From: JBFJVZ01 sp041623895
Lineage (GTDB): Bacteria; Planctomycetota; Planctomycetia; Pirellulales; Pirellulaceae
Assembly: GCA_041623895.1 (NCBI GenBank)
Contig: JBFJVZ010000290.1
Coordinates: 1 to 10,401 of the forward strand
Direction: 5' to 3'
DNA length: 10,401 nt
A program made the translations under genes and the position numbers. The notes beneath the pieces were generated by a model. The model was not told the origin of the DNA. It did not search any database and saw only the letters and a program-made list of their open reading frames with translations. Positions 7,401 to 10,401 of the stretch are shown one piece after another. Numbering within the stretch: the first letter of the stretch is position 1; each line of letters starts with the position of its first letter.

Positions 7401-7939
7401 CCATGATGCAAGCAGCCGGGTTGCAGATTCCTGACGATCTGCCGGGATTTCCGCTTCAAGACATCGACTCAGGCAAAGCCCCGCCTCGGCAGTACATCCA
7501 CACGTTTACCACCGGCTCGTGCCCGAATCTGTTGTACGTCCAATTCGGTATTCGTAACGAGCGCTACAAGCTGATCTACAACCCGGATCGGGCGCTCAAT
7601 CGCCTCGCTGCTTCCCGTTACCGAAATAGCAAGTTGCCCGAAGGCCAGTATGTGGCGAGTTTTCTTCATCCGCCGCAGTACGAGTTATTCGATCTTCAGG
7701 AAGACCCGCACGAATGGCAGGACCTGGCCGATAGCGCCGAGCACAGGGAGATCAAGCAGCAGTTGCTCAAGGCCATGCGCGACTTTCAACATCAGATCAA
7801 AGATCCTTTTGCCGATCGGGAAAACATTGCGGCCTTCCTCGCCGAACAAAAAGAGTACCAGACGAAGCCGTACAAAAAGCCCGGCTTCCGCTGGCCTCAC
7901 CTGGACATGTTTAAAAAAGCGCAGGAGGCCAACCGGTGA
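1460..7939 (+). CDS. Secreted sulfatase-sialidase-acetylesterase-sulfatase fusion protein
   Basis: One uninterrupted frame encodes about 2159 residues (roughly 240 kDa). Order: signal peptide (hydrophobic 13-29, likely cleavage near A35); sulfatase 42-490; jelly-roll-like domain 520-667; sialidase-associated N-terminal domain 674-797; GH33-type sialidase 803-1157; SGNH sialate O-acetylesterase 1177-1679; second sulfatase from 1702. Each module has the length of a free-standing family member, and most key catalytic residues are visible (see module entries). The start at 1460 is preferred because it gives a normal-length signal-peptide n-region and has AAGAG six bases upstream; in-frame ATGs at 1391 and 1418 would lengthen it by 23 or 14 residues. 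Expected role: outside the cytoplasm, stripping sulfate, O-acetyl and terminal nonulosonic acid from host or marine glycans. Sulfatase, sialidase and esterase families are well known separately; their joint action on one substrate is inference. No terminator is seen after the stop. Either a true fusion or, less likely, stop codons lost to assembly error. Confidence 0.96.
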   Translation: MTSSTEPPFPIKLSCLPIAICCAIAASGFQPLDAASDKSPLPNVLFIAIDDLRPELGCYGDSHIHSPNIDALAASGRLFQRAYCQQAVCNPSRTSLMTGMRPHSIGVTGNHSHFRESHPDVVTLPQHFKQYGYHAAAIGKIYHGVFPDGASITKWDTMGDPQSWSVPAIRFGPRYYYTEEGIAAAKSVYETLYKAKHLGSDDWTKKLLFGPATEAPDVPDNTLYDGKVASAAVSALRRLKDSAKPFFLAVGFIKPHSPYIAPKKYFDLYQDVALPTHTDFPTDAPRFAGHSSSELRRYTDQPKRGAIPEANQRRVRQAYFGCISYIDVQVGRVLAELERSRLSDNTIVVLWGDHGYHLGEQGLWGKTTNFELDTRVPLIVRTPVMKDAGKPSSSLVELVDLYPTLSELAGLPITKQIEGTSFVPILNDPAQVTKTAALSQYPRDGGLMGYSMRTATHRLTQWIHRETGEVRATELYDYADGLVEKNNIASKASKTVEQLSTELATGFALNLAKTENVTSVGFEKPQPGPFEKLETELGTWTADAGQTIVDDKHAKTGKHCLQLAGGKQTSVILQLADTVDSRGVLTFWAERWTSRQPFSFRIDKRVENGWQEVFNGDQSVRVGRSFLNHVKIPLRDDSIEQLRFTVTSPPSTGVLIDDIRIAPDRPQTISSVEAVPFTLPALIGTTRSPLVKLKIETTGSLNPISLTEMRAAIEGLANIESLQLARRERGESDQLAMPATLALPSAIWKLSPLELSEGENIVWVNCRLKKDANIDHQVGAAIKQVTFSNGQTFQLEASPSMQRLGVAVRQGSDDGVHTYRIPGLATTNQGTLIGVYDVRRRSGGDLPGDIDVGMSRSIDGGRTWQPMKVIMDMGDDPNWRYDGIGDPAVLVDKNTSTIWVAATWSHGDRSWRGSGPGLKPEETGQLMLVRSDDDGVTWSEPINITRQVKRPEWCFILQGPGKGITMHDGTLVFAAQYQDSPENKRLPHSTIIFSKDHGKTWHVGTGACDDTTESQVVEIQPGVLMLNCRYNRKPVRVVMTSRDMGKTWQKHTTSERALIEPGSCMASLIDVDREVGKDVGGWLLFSNPDSTQGRRRITIKATSDRGLTWPKSHRLLLDEGNSAGYSCMTMIDEKTVGILYEGSQAQMTFQRIPLSDITGRMGPLSRPEASHGRDSRPNLRSLRVPRVFGDHMVLQADAEIPVWGHTKAGAKVTVTLGNQTQSVTADDGGRWQARLKPCMASAKPTTMLIQSLGERVEYRDVVIGEVWVCAGQSNMEWMLRKSTHGNEELSQLSHSQDSTSFAEKNATLRLLHLSGGARGSAGSYTAEHLARLTPETFCEGEWQTASAESAQEFSAVAWYFGRHLQQELKVPIGLICSAVGGTPTEAWIPRQALAADQQLKGLVVGNWLDNPQLGEFCRTRGQQNLLRAIQAGDEIPGDDLGPNHSFKPGFMWSAGVEPIVPYAIRGAIWYQGESNAETHARAHQHGRLFPLLINQWRKRWGQDDFPFLFVQLPAMNRPAWPLFRDGQRRVLDEINNVGMAITIDTGLAGNVHPPLKKTVGERLASWILGNTYGLKSYATYSGPLLDGTEREADSLVVSFQQVGDGLKSSDGNPLRHFEICGKDGVFHPASAKVLGKNTIAVSSPRVANPTQVRYAWLPFPNPPVNLVGGSGLPASPFTTESSTSLRTRMAGGEDSAWRARRPNILFIVSEDNSDHLGCYGERRVHTPHLDALAAGGVRYTRAYVPYSVCSPSRAAFLTGLYTRQNGHIGLATHRFAMYRDFKTIPAYFQAAGYYTGFLGKTHINPERLVEDYVDHRAIRDANFGKTTSIQKYAAEARVVIKQAAERAQPFLLIINYADAHRKFIGRSKHGFPTEQVKDPIAPYPWIGSDTPHLREELRDYLNCINRLDEGIGMVLKDLDQMGVADNTLIVYISDHGADFPRGKGSIYENGTRIPMIVNYSNVFPKRKVESRMVSTIDILPTMMQAAGLQIPDDLPGFPLQDIDSGKAPPRQYIHTFTTGSCPNLLYVQFGIRNERYKLIYNPDRALNRLAASRYRNSKLPEGQYVASFLHPPQYELFDLQEDPHEWQDLADSAEHREIKQQLLKAMRDFQHQIKDPFADRENIAAFLAEQKEYQTKPYKKPGFRWPHLDMFKKAQEANR
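1583..2929 (+). other. Module 1: iduronate-2-sulfatase-type sulfatase
   Basis: Type I sulfatase domain, residues 42-490 of the fusion. It begins PNVLFIAIDDL, with metal ligands D50 and D51. The formylglycine motif is CNPSR, with modifiable C89 and R93. Other active-site residues follow: K140 and H143 (GKIYHG), K254-P-H256 (GFIKPHSPY), D353-H354 in LWGDHGYHLGE, and K366 in LWGKT. The DDLRPELGCYG start and GDHGYHLGEQGLWGK block are typical of the iduronate-2-sulfatase branch abundant in planctomycetes. It should hydrolyse a sulfate ester; the actual sugar cannot be read from sequence. It looks catalytically complete. Confidence 0.93.
3017..3460 (+). other. Module 2: jelly-roll-like accessory domain
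   Basis: Residues 520-667 begin VGFEKPQPG and end LIDDIRIAPD. The pattern (ELGTWTADAGQ, KTGKHCLQLAGG, a central LTFWAERWTS, then FRFTVTSP-like and GVLIDDI strands) is all beta and matches the way bacterial carbohydrate-associated jelly-roll domains end in 'hhIDDI'. From memory, similar segments precede the sialidase in planctomycete sialidases, so it probably travelled with module 4 rather than module 1. A glycan-binding or spacer role is inferred. No catalytic residues are recognised. Confidence 0.6.
3479..3850 (+). other. Module 3: BNR-sialidase-associated N-terminal domain
   Basis: Residues 674-797, directly before the sialidase. The strand pattern (VKLKIETTGSLNPISLTEM, then a serine/glutamate-rich middle, then LSEGENIVWVNCRLKKDANI and an Ala-rich turn) resembles the beta-sandwich domain found N-terminal to BNR sialidases of the Bacteroides type (Pfam BNR_assoc_N, as I recall it). 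It is thought to help carbohydrate binding or packing. Assigned by pattern, not by search. Confidence 0.6.
3866..4930 (+). other. Module 4: GH33-type exo-sialidase
   Basis: Residues 803-1157. A YRIP motif supplies the first triad arginine (R820). Five Asp-boxes of the S-x-D-x-G-x-T-W type lie at 857-864, 931-938, 994-1001, 1041-1048 and 1102-1109 (the last slightly altered). By family spacing, E1013 (TTESQ) and R1029 (LNCRYN) are 16 apart, as in well-studied bacterial sialidases. One of R1094-R1096 is the third arginine, and Y1125 (SAGYSCM) is the likely nucleophile. A nearby Asp (around D845, GGDLPGDID) probably acts as acid/base. It should release terminal sialic acid or a related nonulosonic acid. 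All expected catalytic residues appear present. Confidence 0.92.
4938..4959 (+). repeat. 9-bp hairpin at the sialidase/esterase junction
   Basis: Left arm GGATGGGAC (4938-4946), loop CATT, right arm GTCCCGTCC (4951-4959): nine pairs, one of them T-G. It encodes part of the linker GRMGPLSRPEASHGRDSRP and begins right where the sialidase fold ends. A second hairpin (GTCGC 4966-4970, GCGAC 4977-4981) follows within the same linker. I read the pair as a possible small palindromic element in the coding frame. The structure is seen; its mobile nature is inference. Confidence 0.6.
4988..6496 (+). other. Module 5: SGNH sialate O-acetylesterase
   Basis: Residues 1177-1679. It starts with the family's LRVPRVFGDHMVLQ beta-strand region, followed by an N-terminal beta domain (PVWGHTKAGAKVTVTLG). 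The nucleophile is S1273 in VCAGQSNMEW. Further SGNH blocks are GGTPTEAW (1380-1387) and IWYQGESNAE (1468-1477). The catalytic His is H1552 in NVHPPLKK, followed by VGERLA as usual. The Asp partner often written two or three residues before the His is not there (G1549, N1550), so either D1544 serves or the enzyme works as a Ser-His dyad. It should remove O-acetyl groups from sialic acids, which usually block sialidases; some relatives act on other acetylated sugars. Confidence 0.9.
6563..7936 (+). other. Module 6: N-sulfoglucosamine sulfohydrolase-type sulfatase
   Basis: Residues 1702-2159. It opens RRPNILFIVSEDNSDHLGCYG, with E1710, D1711 and N1712 in the metal-binding strand, as in the heparan N-sulfatase branch. 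The formylglycine motif is CSPSR (C1749, R1753). K1800 and H1802 (GKTH), D1934-H1935 (ISDHGADFPRGKG) and K1943 complete the site, followed by YENGTRIPMIV. The C-terminal subdomain (YELFDLQEDPHEW, about residues 2073-2087) is normal for the family. It differs clearly from module 1, so this is not a recent duplication. No signal peptide precedes it; export depends on the N-terminus of the fusion. Family branch is supported; the substrate (sulfamate or sulfate ester) is not determined. Confidence 0.92.
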
Positions 7940-7997
7940 AACTGCGATGTGCATTTCATTCATTGTGGGCTGCGCTGAATCGAATTGCGTTGTCGTT

Positions 7998-8022
7998 CCT
8001 TTTTTCTCTGCGTCTTTGCGCG
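7998..8022 (-). repeat. Dispersed-repeat fragment (CGCAAAGACGCAGAG type)
   Basis: On the minus strand this reads CGCGCAAAGACGCAGAGAAA and onward into an A-run and GG. I recall near-identical text in spacers of many unrelated bacterial genomes, where it gives spurious 'SLRLCA' proteins in the opposite reading. The identification is from memory and would need a genome-wide copy count. Confidence 0.4.
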
Positions 8023-8162
8023 ACCATCTTCACGATCCAGCCATTTCGCTGCGCATGCATGATGCGCTCGGAGCAAGCACCAAGCCAATCGGGATCGGGG
8101 CCGCATTGCTGTCAGCCCAGGCTCGGACGTGCGCGGACAAATGTTGCGCTGACGATTGGCGT

Positions 8163-8178
8163 GGGTCTGACCCCTTTT
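8163..8178 (-). repeat. GGGGTCAGACCC palindromic repeat fragment
   Basis: On the minus strand it reads AAAAGGGGTCAGACCC, with GGGTC and GACCC as inverted halves. This is the core of a short repeat I recall from spacers of many bacteria, often near REP-associated transposase genes. No such transposase is in this window. Confidence 0.4.
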
Positions 8179-8471
8179 CGCTCGTTCTGCGTTTGCGCAA
8201 AGACAGCGCCGTCCCGATCCCAATCGCTGTCAAATAGAAGCCGGATCGGTTCGCGCCAGTCAGCTAGCTTGAGAACACATCAACTGATGCTCGACCCAAA
8301 CGACCCCTGGCCCGAAGGCTATCGGATCGCCGACACCTGGCCCGCTTGATGGGCGTTGAAAAACAGAGCTCTGGGGGTATTCAAGTTGGCGGATGTCACG
8401 GCCAAACGGTTGCTCTTTTTTGCCACCTGCTCGGCGACTCACTCGGGACCAGCATCTTTTAACGCTCGTAG

Positions 8472-8639
8472 CCGAGTAGACCCGGCAAGAACATCACCCC
8501 CATCCAGATTGTGAATCAGGCCGAGAAGCGCATTCCGCTGGAGTTCGCAGGCGAACCAGAACTGCAGGCCGAGTTAATCGCCGCGATCCAGGCGATACGC
8601 GACCGCATCGAGTCGAAGTCGCCGTCGAAGTCGCCATGA
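8472..8639 (+). pseudogene. Possible tyrosine recombinase (integrase) fragment
   Basis: A 55-codon open stretch after an in-frame TAG (8469-8471), ending in TGA, with strong G/C preference at third positions and no start codon or ribosome site at its left end. The peptide (PIQIVNQAEKRIPLEFAGEP then ELQAELIAAIQAIRDRI) resembles the beta-hairpin and following helix of the tyrosine recombinase catalytic domain, often seen as 'I.I.QxKTGKR..I...GEL...I..I'. The catalytic KTG lysine position reads AEK. No Arg-His-Arg-Tyr boxes follow; the frame dissolves into a tandem repeat (SKSPSKSP). Its position by the 3' end of a tRNA gene fits a decayed element that used that tRNA as its target. The family assignment is tentative; it could be the tail of an unrelated gene. 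Confidence 0.35.
8612..8635 (+). repeat. Tandem 12-bp repeat at end of the remnant
   Basis: GTCGAAGTCGCC occurs twice in succession with no mismatch, encoding the SKSP repeats just before the stop of the remnant frame. Probably slippage; no other role suggested. Confidence 0.75.
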
Positions 8640-8680
8640 TCCTGCAACGACGAGACGAGATGCCAGCAGGACCTACAGAG

Positions 8681-8753
8681 TACCCCCTAGCAGAGTCGAA
8701 CTGCTGTCTCCGGACTGAGAATCCGGTGTCCTGGGCCACTAGACGAAGGGGGC
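8681..8753 (-). tRNA. tRNA-Glu (anticodon CTC)
   Basis: The 73-base sequence folds as a complete cloverleaf. The acceptor stem pairs GCCCCCT with AGGGGGT (first pair G-U), discriminator A. The D arm is TCGTCTAGTGGCCCAGGAC, very like other bacterial glutamate tRNAs. The anticodon stem is CCGGA/TCCGG around loop TTCTCAG (plus-strand 8715-8721), anticodon CTC. The T arm is AGCAG-TTCGACT-CTGCT. CCA is not encoded. A tRNA for the GAG codon suits a GC-rich genome. The gene is read in the same direction as the clpP pair, but it has its own -10 box and is separated from the downstream clpP stop by about 180 bases. Confidence 0.95.
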
Positions 8754-8768
8754 CTGGCAGCGGCCACC

Positions 8769-8774
8769 ATTATA
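8769..8774 (-). promoter_or_regulatory. -10 box of the tRNA-Glu promoter
   Basis: A perfect TATAAT on the minus strand ends 15 bases before the tRNA, placing transcription start about 8 bases upstream of the mature 5' end. No good -35 is found 16-18 bases upstream (GGAATC-like). The box is flanked by ACCAT/ATGGT inverted pentamers, which may be chance. Confidence 0.6.
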
Positions 8775-8820
8775 AGATGGTTGTCCCCGCTGATTCCGCG
8801 ACTTCGGCGTGCCGGGCGCT

Positions 8821-8869
8821 GACAAACATTTGTCGGCAGCTTTGCTTGCAAGACGCGCTAAGCGGCGTC
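8821..8869. repeat. Cluster of short palindromes between clpP and tRNA-Glu
   Basis: Three dyads follow each other: GACAAACATTTGTC (8821-8834, six-base arms), CTTGCAAG (8844-8851), and GACGC/GCGTC (8852-8856, 8865-8869). The last could act as a weak stem downstream of the minus-strand clpP, but no T-run follows, so I do not call a terminator. They could be operator or processing sites. No known binding motif is recognised. Confidence 0.4.
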
Positions 8870-8934
8870 GCGGGTTCGCACTCGCTGGCTTTCTCTGCCA
8901 AGTCGATTCGGATGATTGAGGCAACGAAGGTCGA

Positions 8935-9531
8935 TCATCCTTCGGCTTCGCCGGATTGCTTGACCACTTTGTCGATCAAACCGTATTCACGGGCCTCTTC
9001 GGCTGACATGAAGCGGTCGCGGTCGGTGTCTTCCTCAATCTTTTCCAAGGAATGACCGGTGTGTTCGATCATGATCTCGTTCATTTTCTTCTTGATTCGA
9101 CGCAGTTCTTCGACGTGAATTTCCACTTCCCGCGCGGTACCCTGCATGCCGGCCAGCGGCTGGTGAATCATGATCCGTGCGTTGGGCAGAGAAAACCGCT
9201 TTCCCTTGGCGCCGGCGGTTAATAACACCGCCCCCATCGACGCCGCCTGACCAATGCAATAGGTCGCGACGTCACAGGACACGAATTGCATGGTGTCATA
9301 AATCGCCATACCAGCGGTAATGCTGCCGCCGGGGCTGTTGATGTACAAATGAATGTCGGCCTTGGGGTCATCCGACTGCAGAAACAGCATCTGAGCGACC
9401 AAAGAATTGGATATCTGATCGTCAACCTGTTGACCGAGAAAAATGATGCGGTCTTTCAGCAACCGGCTGTAGATGTCGTAGGTGCGTTCTTCGCGACCGG
9501 TCTTTTCGACAACGTATGGAATCAGTGGCAT
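8935..9531 (-). CDS. clpP: ATP-dependent Clp protease proteolytic subunit, canonical paralogue
   Basis: The 198-residue product is a normal-length ClpP, the cytoplasmic serine protease that forms a barrel degrading proteins fed by ClpX or ClpA/C ATPases. It starts with the typical LIPYVVEKTGREERTYDIYSRL segment that makes the axial loops. The triad is complete: S98 in GQAASMGA, H123 in MIHQP, D172 in DTDRDRFMSAEEA. INSPGGS (residues 64-70) is the usual oxyanion-side motif. The gene lies 51 bases after the paralogous clpP, same strand, so probably the same transcript. No clear Shine-Dalgarno is visible before the ATG (upstream bases CAGATACCTTCCACA), which may mean translation depends on the upstream gene. 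No clpX is seen in the window. The function is nearly certain; the numbering of the paralogue (clpP1 or clpP2) is arbitrary. Confidence 0.97.
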   Translation of the reverse strand: MPLIPYVVEKTGREERTYDIYSRLLKDRIIFLGQQVDDQISNSLVAQMLFLQSDDPKADIHLYINSPGGSITAGMAIYDTMQFVSCDVATYCIGQAASMGAVLLTAGAKGKRFSLPNARIMIHQPLAGMQGTAREVEIHVEELRRIKKKMNEIMIEHTGHSLEKIEEDTDRDRFMSAEEAREYGLIDKVVKQSGEAEG

Positions 9532-9582
9532 TGTGGAAGGTATCTGCTGGATGGAATTGAATCGGAAAGTGGACGGACCGCG

Positions 9583-10206
9583 TTAGTCATCGTCCTCGTC
9601 TTCAACCGGCGGCTTGGTCAGAATGTCGTCGACCAAACCGTATTCTTTGGCATCATTTGCCGAGAGAAAGAAATCTCGATCGGTATCATTGGCGATTTTT
9701 TCGACCGGTTGTCCGGAATGCTGGCTGAGAATCTCGTTCAGCACATCCCGGTAGCGGAACATTTCGGCCGCTTGGATTTCGATATCGCTGATCTGTCCGC
9801 CCACGCCACCCATCGGTTGGTGCATCATCACGCGGCTGTTGGGCAGACAATATCGTTTTCCCTTGGTGCCGCCCACCAACAAGACGGCCGCACCGCTGCA
9901 AGCTTCGCCCACGCAGTAGGTAGCGATCGGACACGTCAAAATCTGCATGGTGTCATAGATGGCTAAAGTTGCCGTCACGCTGCCGCCGGGCGAATTGATG
10001 TAAAAATGAATATCTTTGCGGCGATTCTCACTCTGCAAATACAGCAGTTTCATCACCAACTCATTGGCGTTGCCGTAGTGAATCTCACCCTGAAGAAAAA
10101 CAATTCGGTTCTCCAGCAGCAAGTCGCCGAGCGTCAATTGTCGTTGACGCTGATAGCTCTGATACGAGTGGCTGCTGGCAATCTGCTGAGCCAACGGGAG
10201 GTTCAT
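9583..10206 (-). CDS. clpP: ATP-dependent Clp protease proteolytic subunit, divergent paralogue
   Basis: The 207-residue product is a second ClpP with a full triad: S104 in GEACSGAAVLL, H129 in MMHQP, D178 in DTDRDFFLSANDA, plus INSPGGS (70-76). It differs from its neighbour in three ways. The N-terminus (MNLPLAQQIASSHSYQSYQRQRQ) replaces the standard axial-loop segment and is Gln/Ser-rich. The bases around the active Ser read CSGAA instead of ASMGA. The tail ends in acidic EDEDDD. The ATG at 10206 is preferred over the in-frame GTG at 10278 because the added 24 residues (RPFPGDGVHSIW...) have no family match; a weak GAAAG lies seven bases upstream of the ATG. First gene of a likely two-gene operon. 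Mixed-ring assembly with the canonical subunit is plausible, as known for some bacteria with two ClpPs, but inferred. Confidence 0.95.
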   Translation of the reverse strand: MNLPLAQQIASSHSYQSYQRQRQLTLGDLLLENRIVFLQGEIHYGNANELVMKLLYLQSENRRKDIHFYINSPGGSVTATLAIYDTMQILTCPIATYCVGEACSGAAVLLVGGTKGKRYCLPNSRVMMHQPMGGVGGQISDIEIQAAEMFRYRDVLNEILSQHSGQPVEKIANDTDRDFFLSANDAKEYGLVDDILTKPPVEDEDDD

Positions 10207-10401
10207 ACAATGACTTTCTATCGGGAGCGTTAACGTAGACCAAATCGAATGCACGCCATCGCCGGGAAAAGGCCGCACTGATCATCCGACTTCAGCGTAA
10301 GTGTTCGCGATTGGCCCGAAGATGACAAGGCCGGTGCGGGGCCGAAACCGTCAACCGACAGCAAACAGTTGGGGATAGCTGGGTAGAACAGGTTCTGTGT
10401 C
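10207..10401. other. Upstream region of the clpP pair, no gene seen
   Basis: About 195 bases to the window edge. Minus-strand frames show no recognisable tail of trigger factor or any other usual clpP neighbour. One frame is open from 10400 to about 10230 but its translation has no family resemblance. The clpP promoter should lie here, yet I find no clear -35/-10 pair and no CIRCE-type inverted repeat. Confidence 0.4.

Larger units (their letters stand above)
7940..8471. other. Repeat-rich spacer, no convincing gene
   Basis: About 530 bases after the giant gene. A plus-strand frame (7936-8349) overlaps the enzyme stop as GTGA, but its product reads as translated repeat (SFLFSLRLCA), is Cys/Ser/Arg-rich and has no domain, so I leave it uncalled. 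The spacer holds two recognisable repeat fragments (7998-8022, 8163-8178) and related inverted copies of CCAATCG text (8084-8091, 8153-8160, 8220-8226). No rho-independent terminator for the enzyme gene is visible. The segment 8240-8471 shows nothing I can name. Confidence 0.5.

Noticed and set aside
7936..8349. Plus-strand frame whose GTG overlaps the stop of the giant gene (GTGA), seemingly coupled translation
   Set aside because: The product is Cys/Ser/Arg-rich, translates repeat text (SFLFSLRLCA), has no domain and no Shine-Dalgarno beyond chance. The overlap is likely accidental.
8925..8944. CGAAGG/CCTTCG hairpin over the clpP stop as a terminator
   Set aside because: Six-base stem with an 8-base loop and no T-run after it on the minus strand; it also lies partly inside the coding region.
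10207..10278. GTG at 10278 as start of the upstream clpP
   Set aside because: The extra 24 residues do not look like a ClpP propeptide and the stretch reads as leader; ATG at 10206 gives a normal length.
1..10401. CRISPR array, complete insertion sequence or riboswitch
   Set aside because: No regularly spaced direct repeats, no transposase frame with terminal inverted repeats, and no recognised aptamer pattern were seen on either strand.

Overview
The window looks like a chromosomal segment of a planctomycete, most likely a Pirellulaceae / Rhodopirellula-like marine bacterium. This is inferred from the sulfatase modules, the sialidase and esterase sequence style, a tandem pair of clpP genes, moderately high GC, and long repeat-littered spacers. 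No taxonomic marker is present to prove it.

Layout. At the left edge is a short repeat-like spacer, then a minus-strand gene for a small exported, very basic Arg/Gln/Gly-rich protein (153-788). A spacer of about 670 bases without a convincing gene follows. The centre is one uninterrupted plus-strand frame of about 6.5 kb (1460-7939) encoding a secreted protein of about 2159 residues. In order it carries an iduronate-2-sulfatase-type sulfatase, a jelly-roll-like domain, a sialidase-associated N-terminal domain, a five-Asp-box GH33-type sialidase, a sialate O-acetylesterase (SGNH) module and a second sulfatase of the N-sulfoglucosamine sulfohydrolase type. Nearly all recognisable catalytic residues of the four enzymes are present. 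Only the first module is preceded by a signal peptide. The sialidase/esterase junction contains a near-perfect 9-bp hairpin with a 4-base loop and a second short hairpin, suggesting a small palindromic element at a fusion point.

Right of the giant gene, 7940-8680 is a decayed spacer with repeat fragments and a 55-codon open stretch that resembles a piece of a tyrosine recombinase. It ends about 40 bases from the 3' end of a tRNA-Glu(CTC) gene (8681-8753, minus strand), which has a perfect TATAAT box upstream. The right end holds two adjacent minus-strand clpP genes with complete Ser-His-Asp triads: a divergent, acid-tailed paralogue first (10206-9583), then a canonical one (9531-8935).

How the parts work together. 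The giant protein reads as a one-chain de-capping enzyme for sulfated, O-acetylated, sialylated (or other nonulosonate-bearing) glycans such as mucins or marine polysaccharides. Both sulfatase modules would need formylglycine maturation by an enzyme encoded elsewhere. The ClpP pair is housekeeping proteolysis and has no evident link to the glycan enzyme. The four-enzyme fusion is the most remarkable content; the tRNA-adjacent recombinase remnant and the ClpP pair are secondary.
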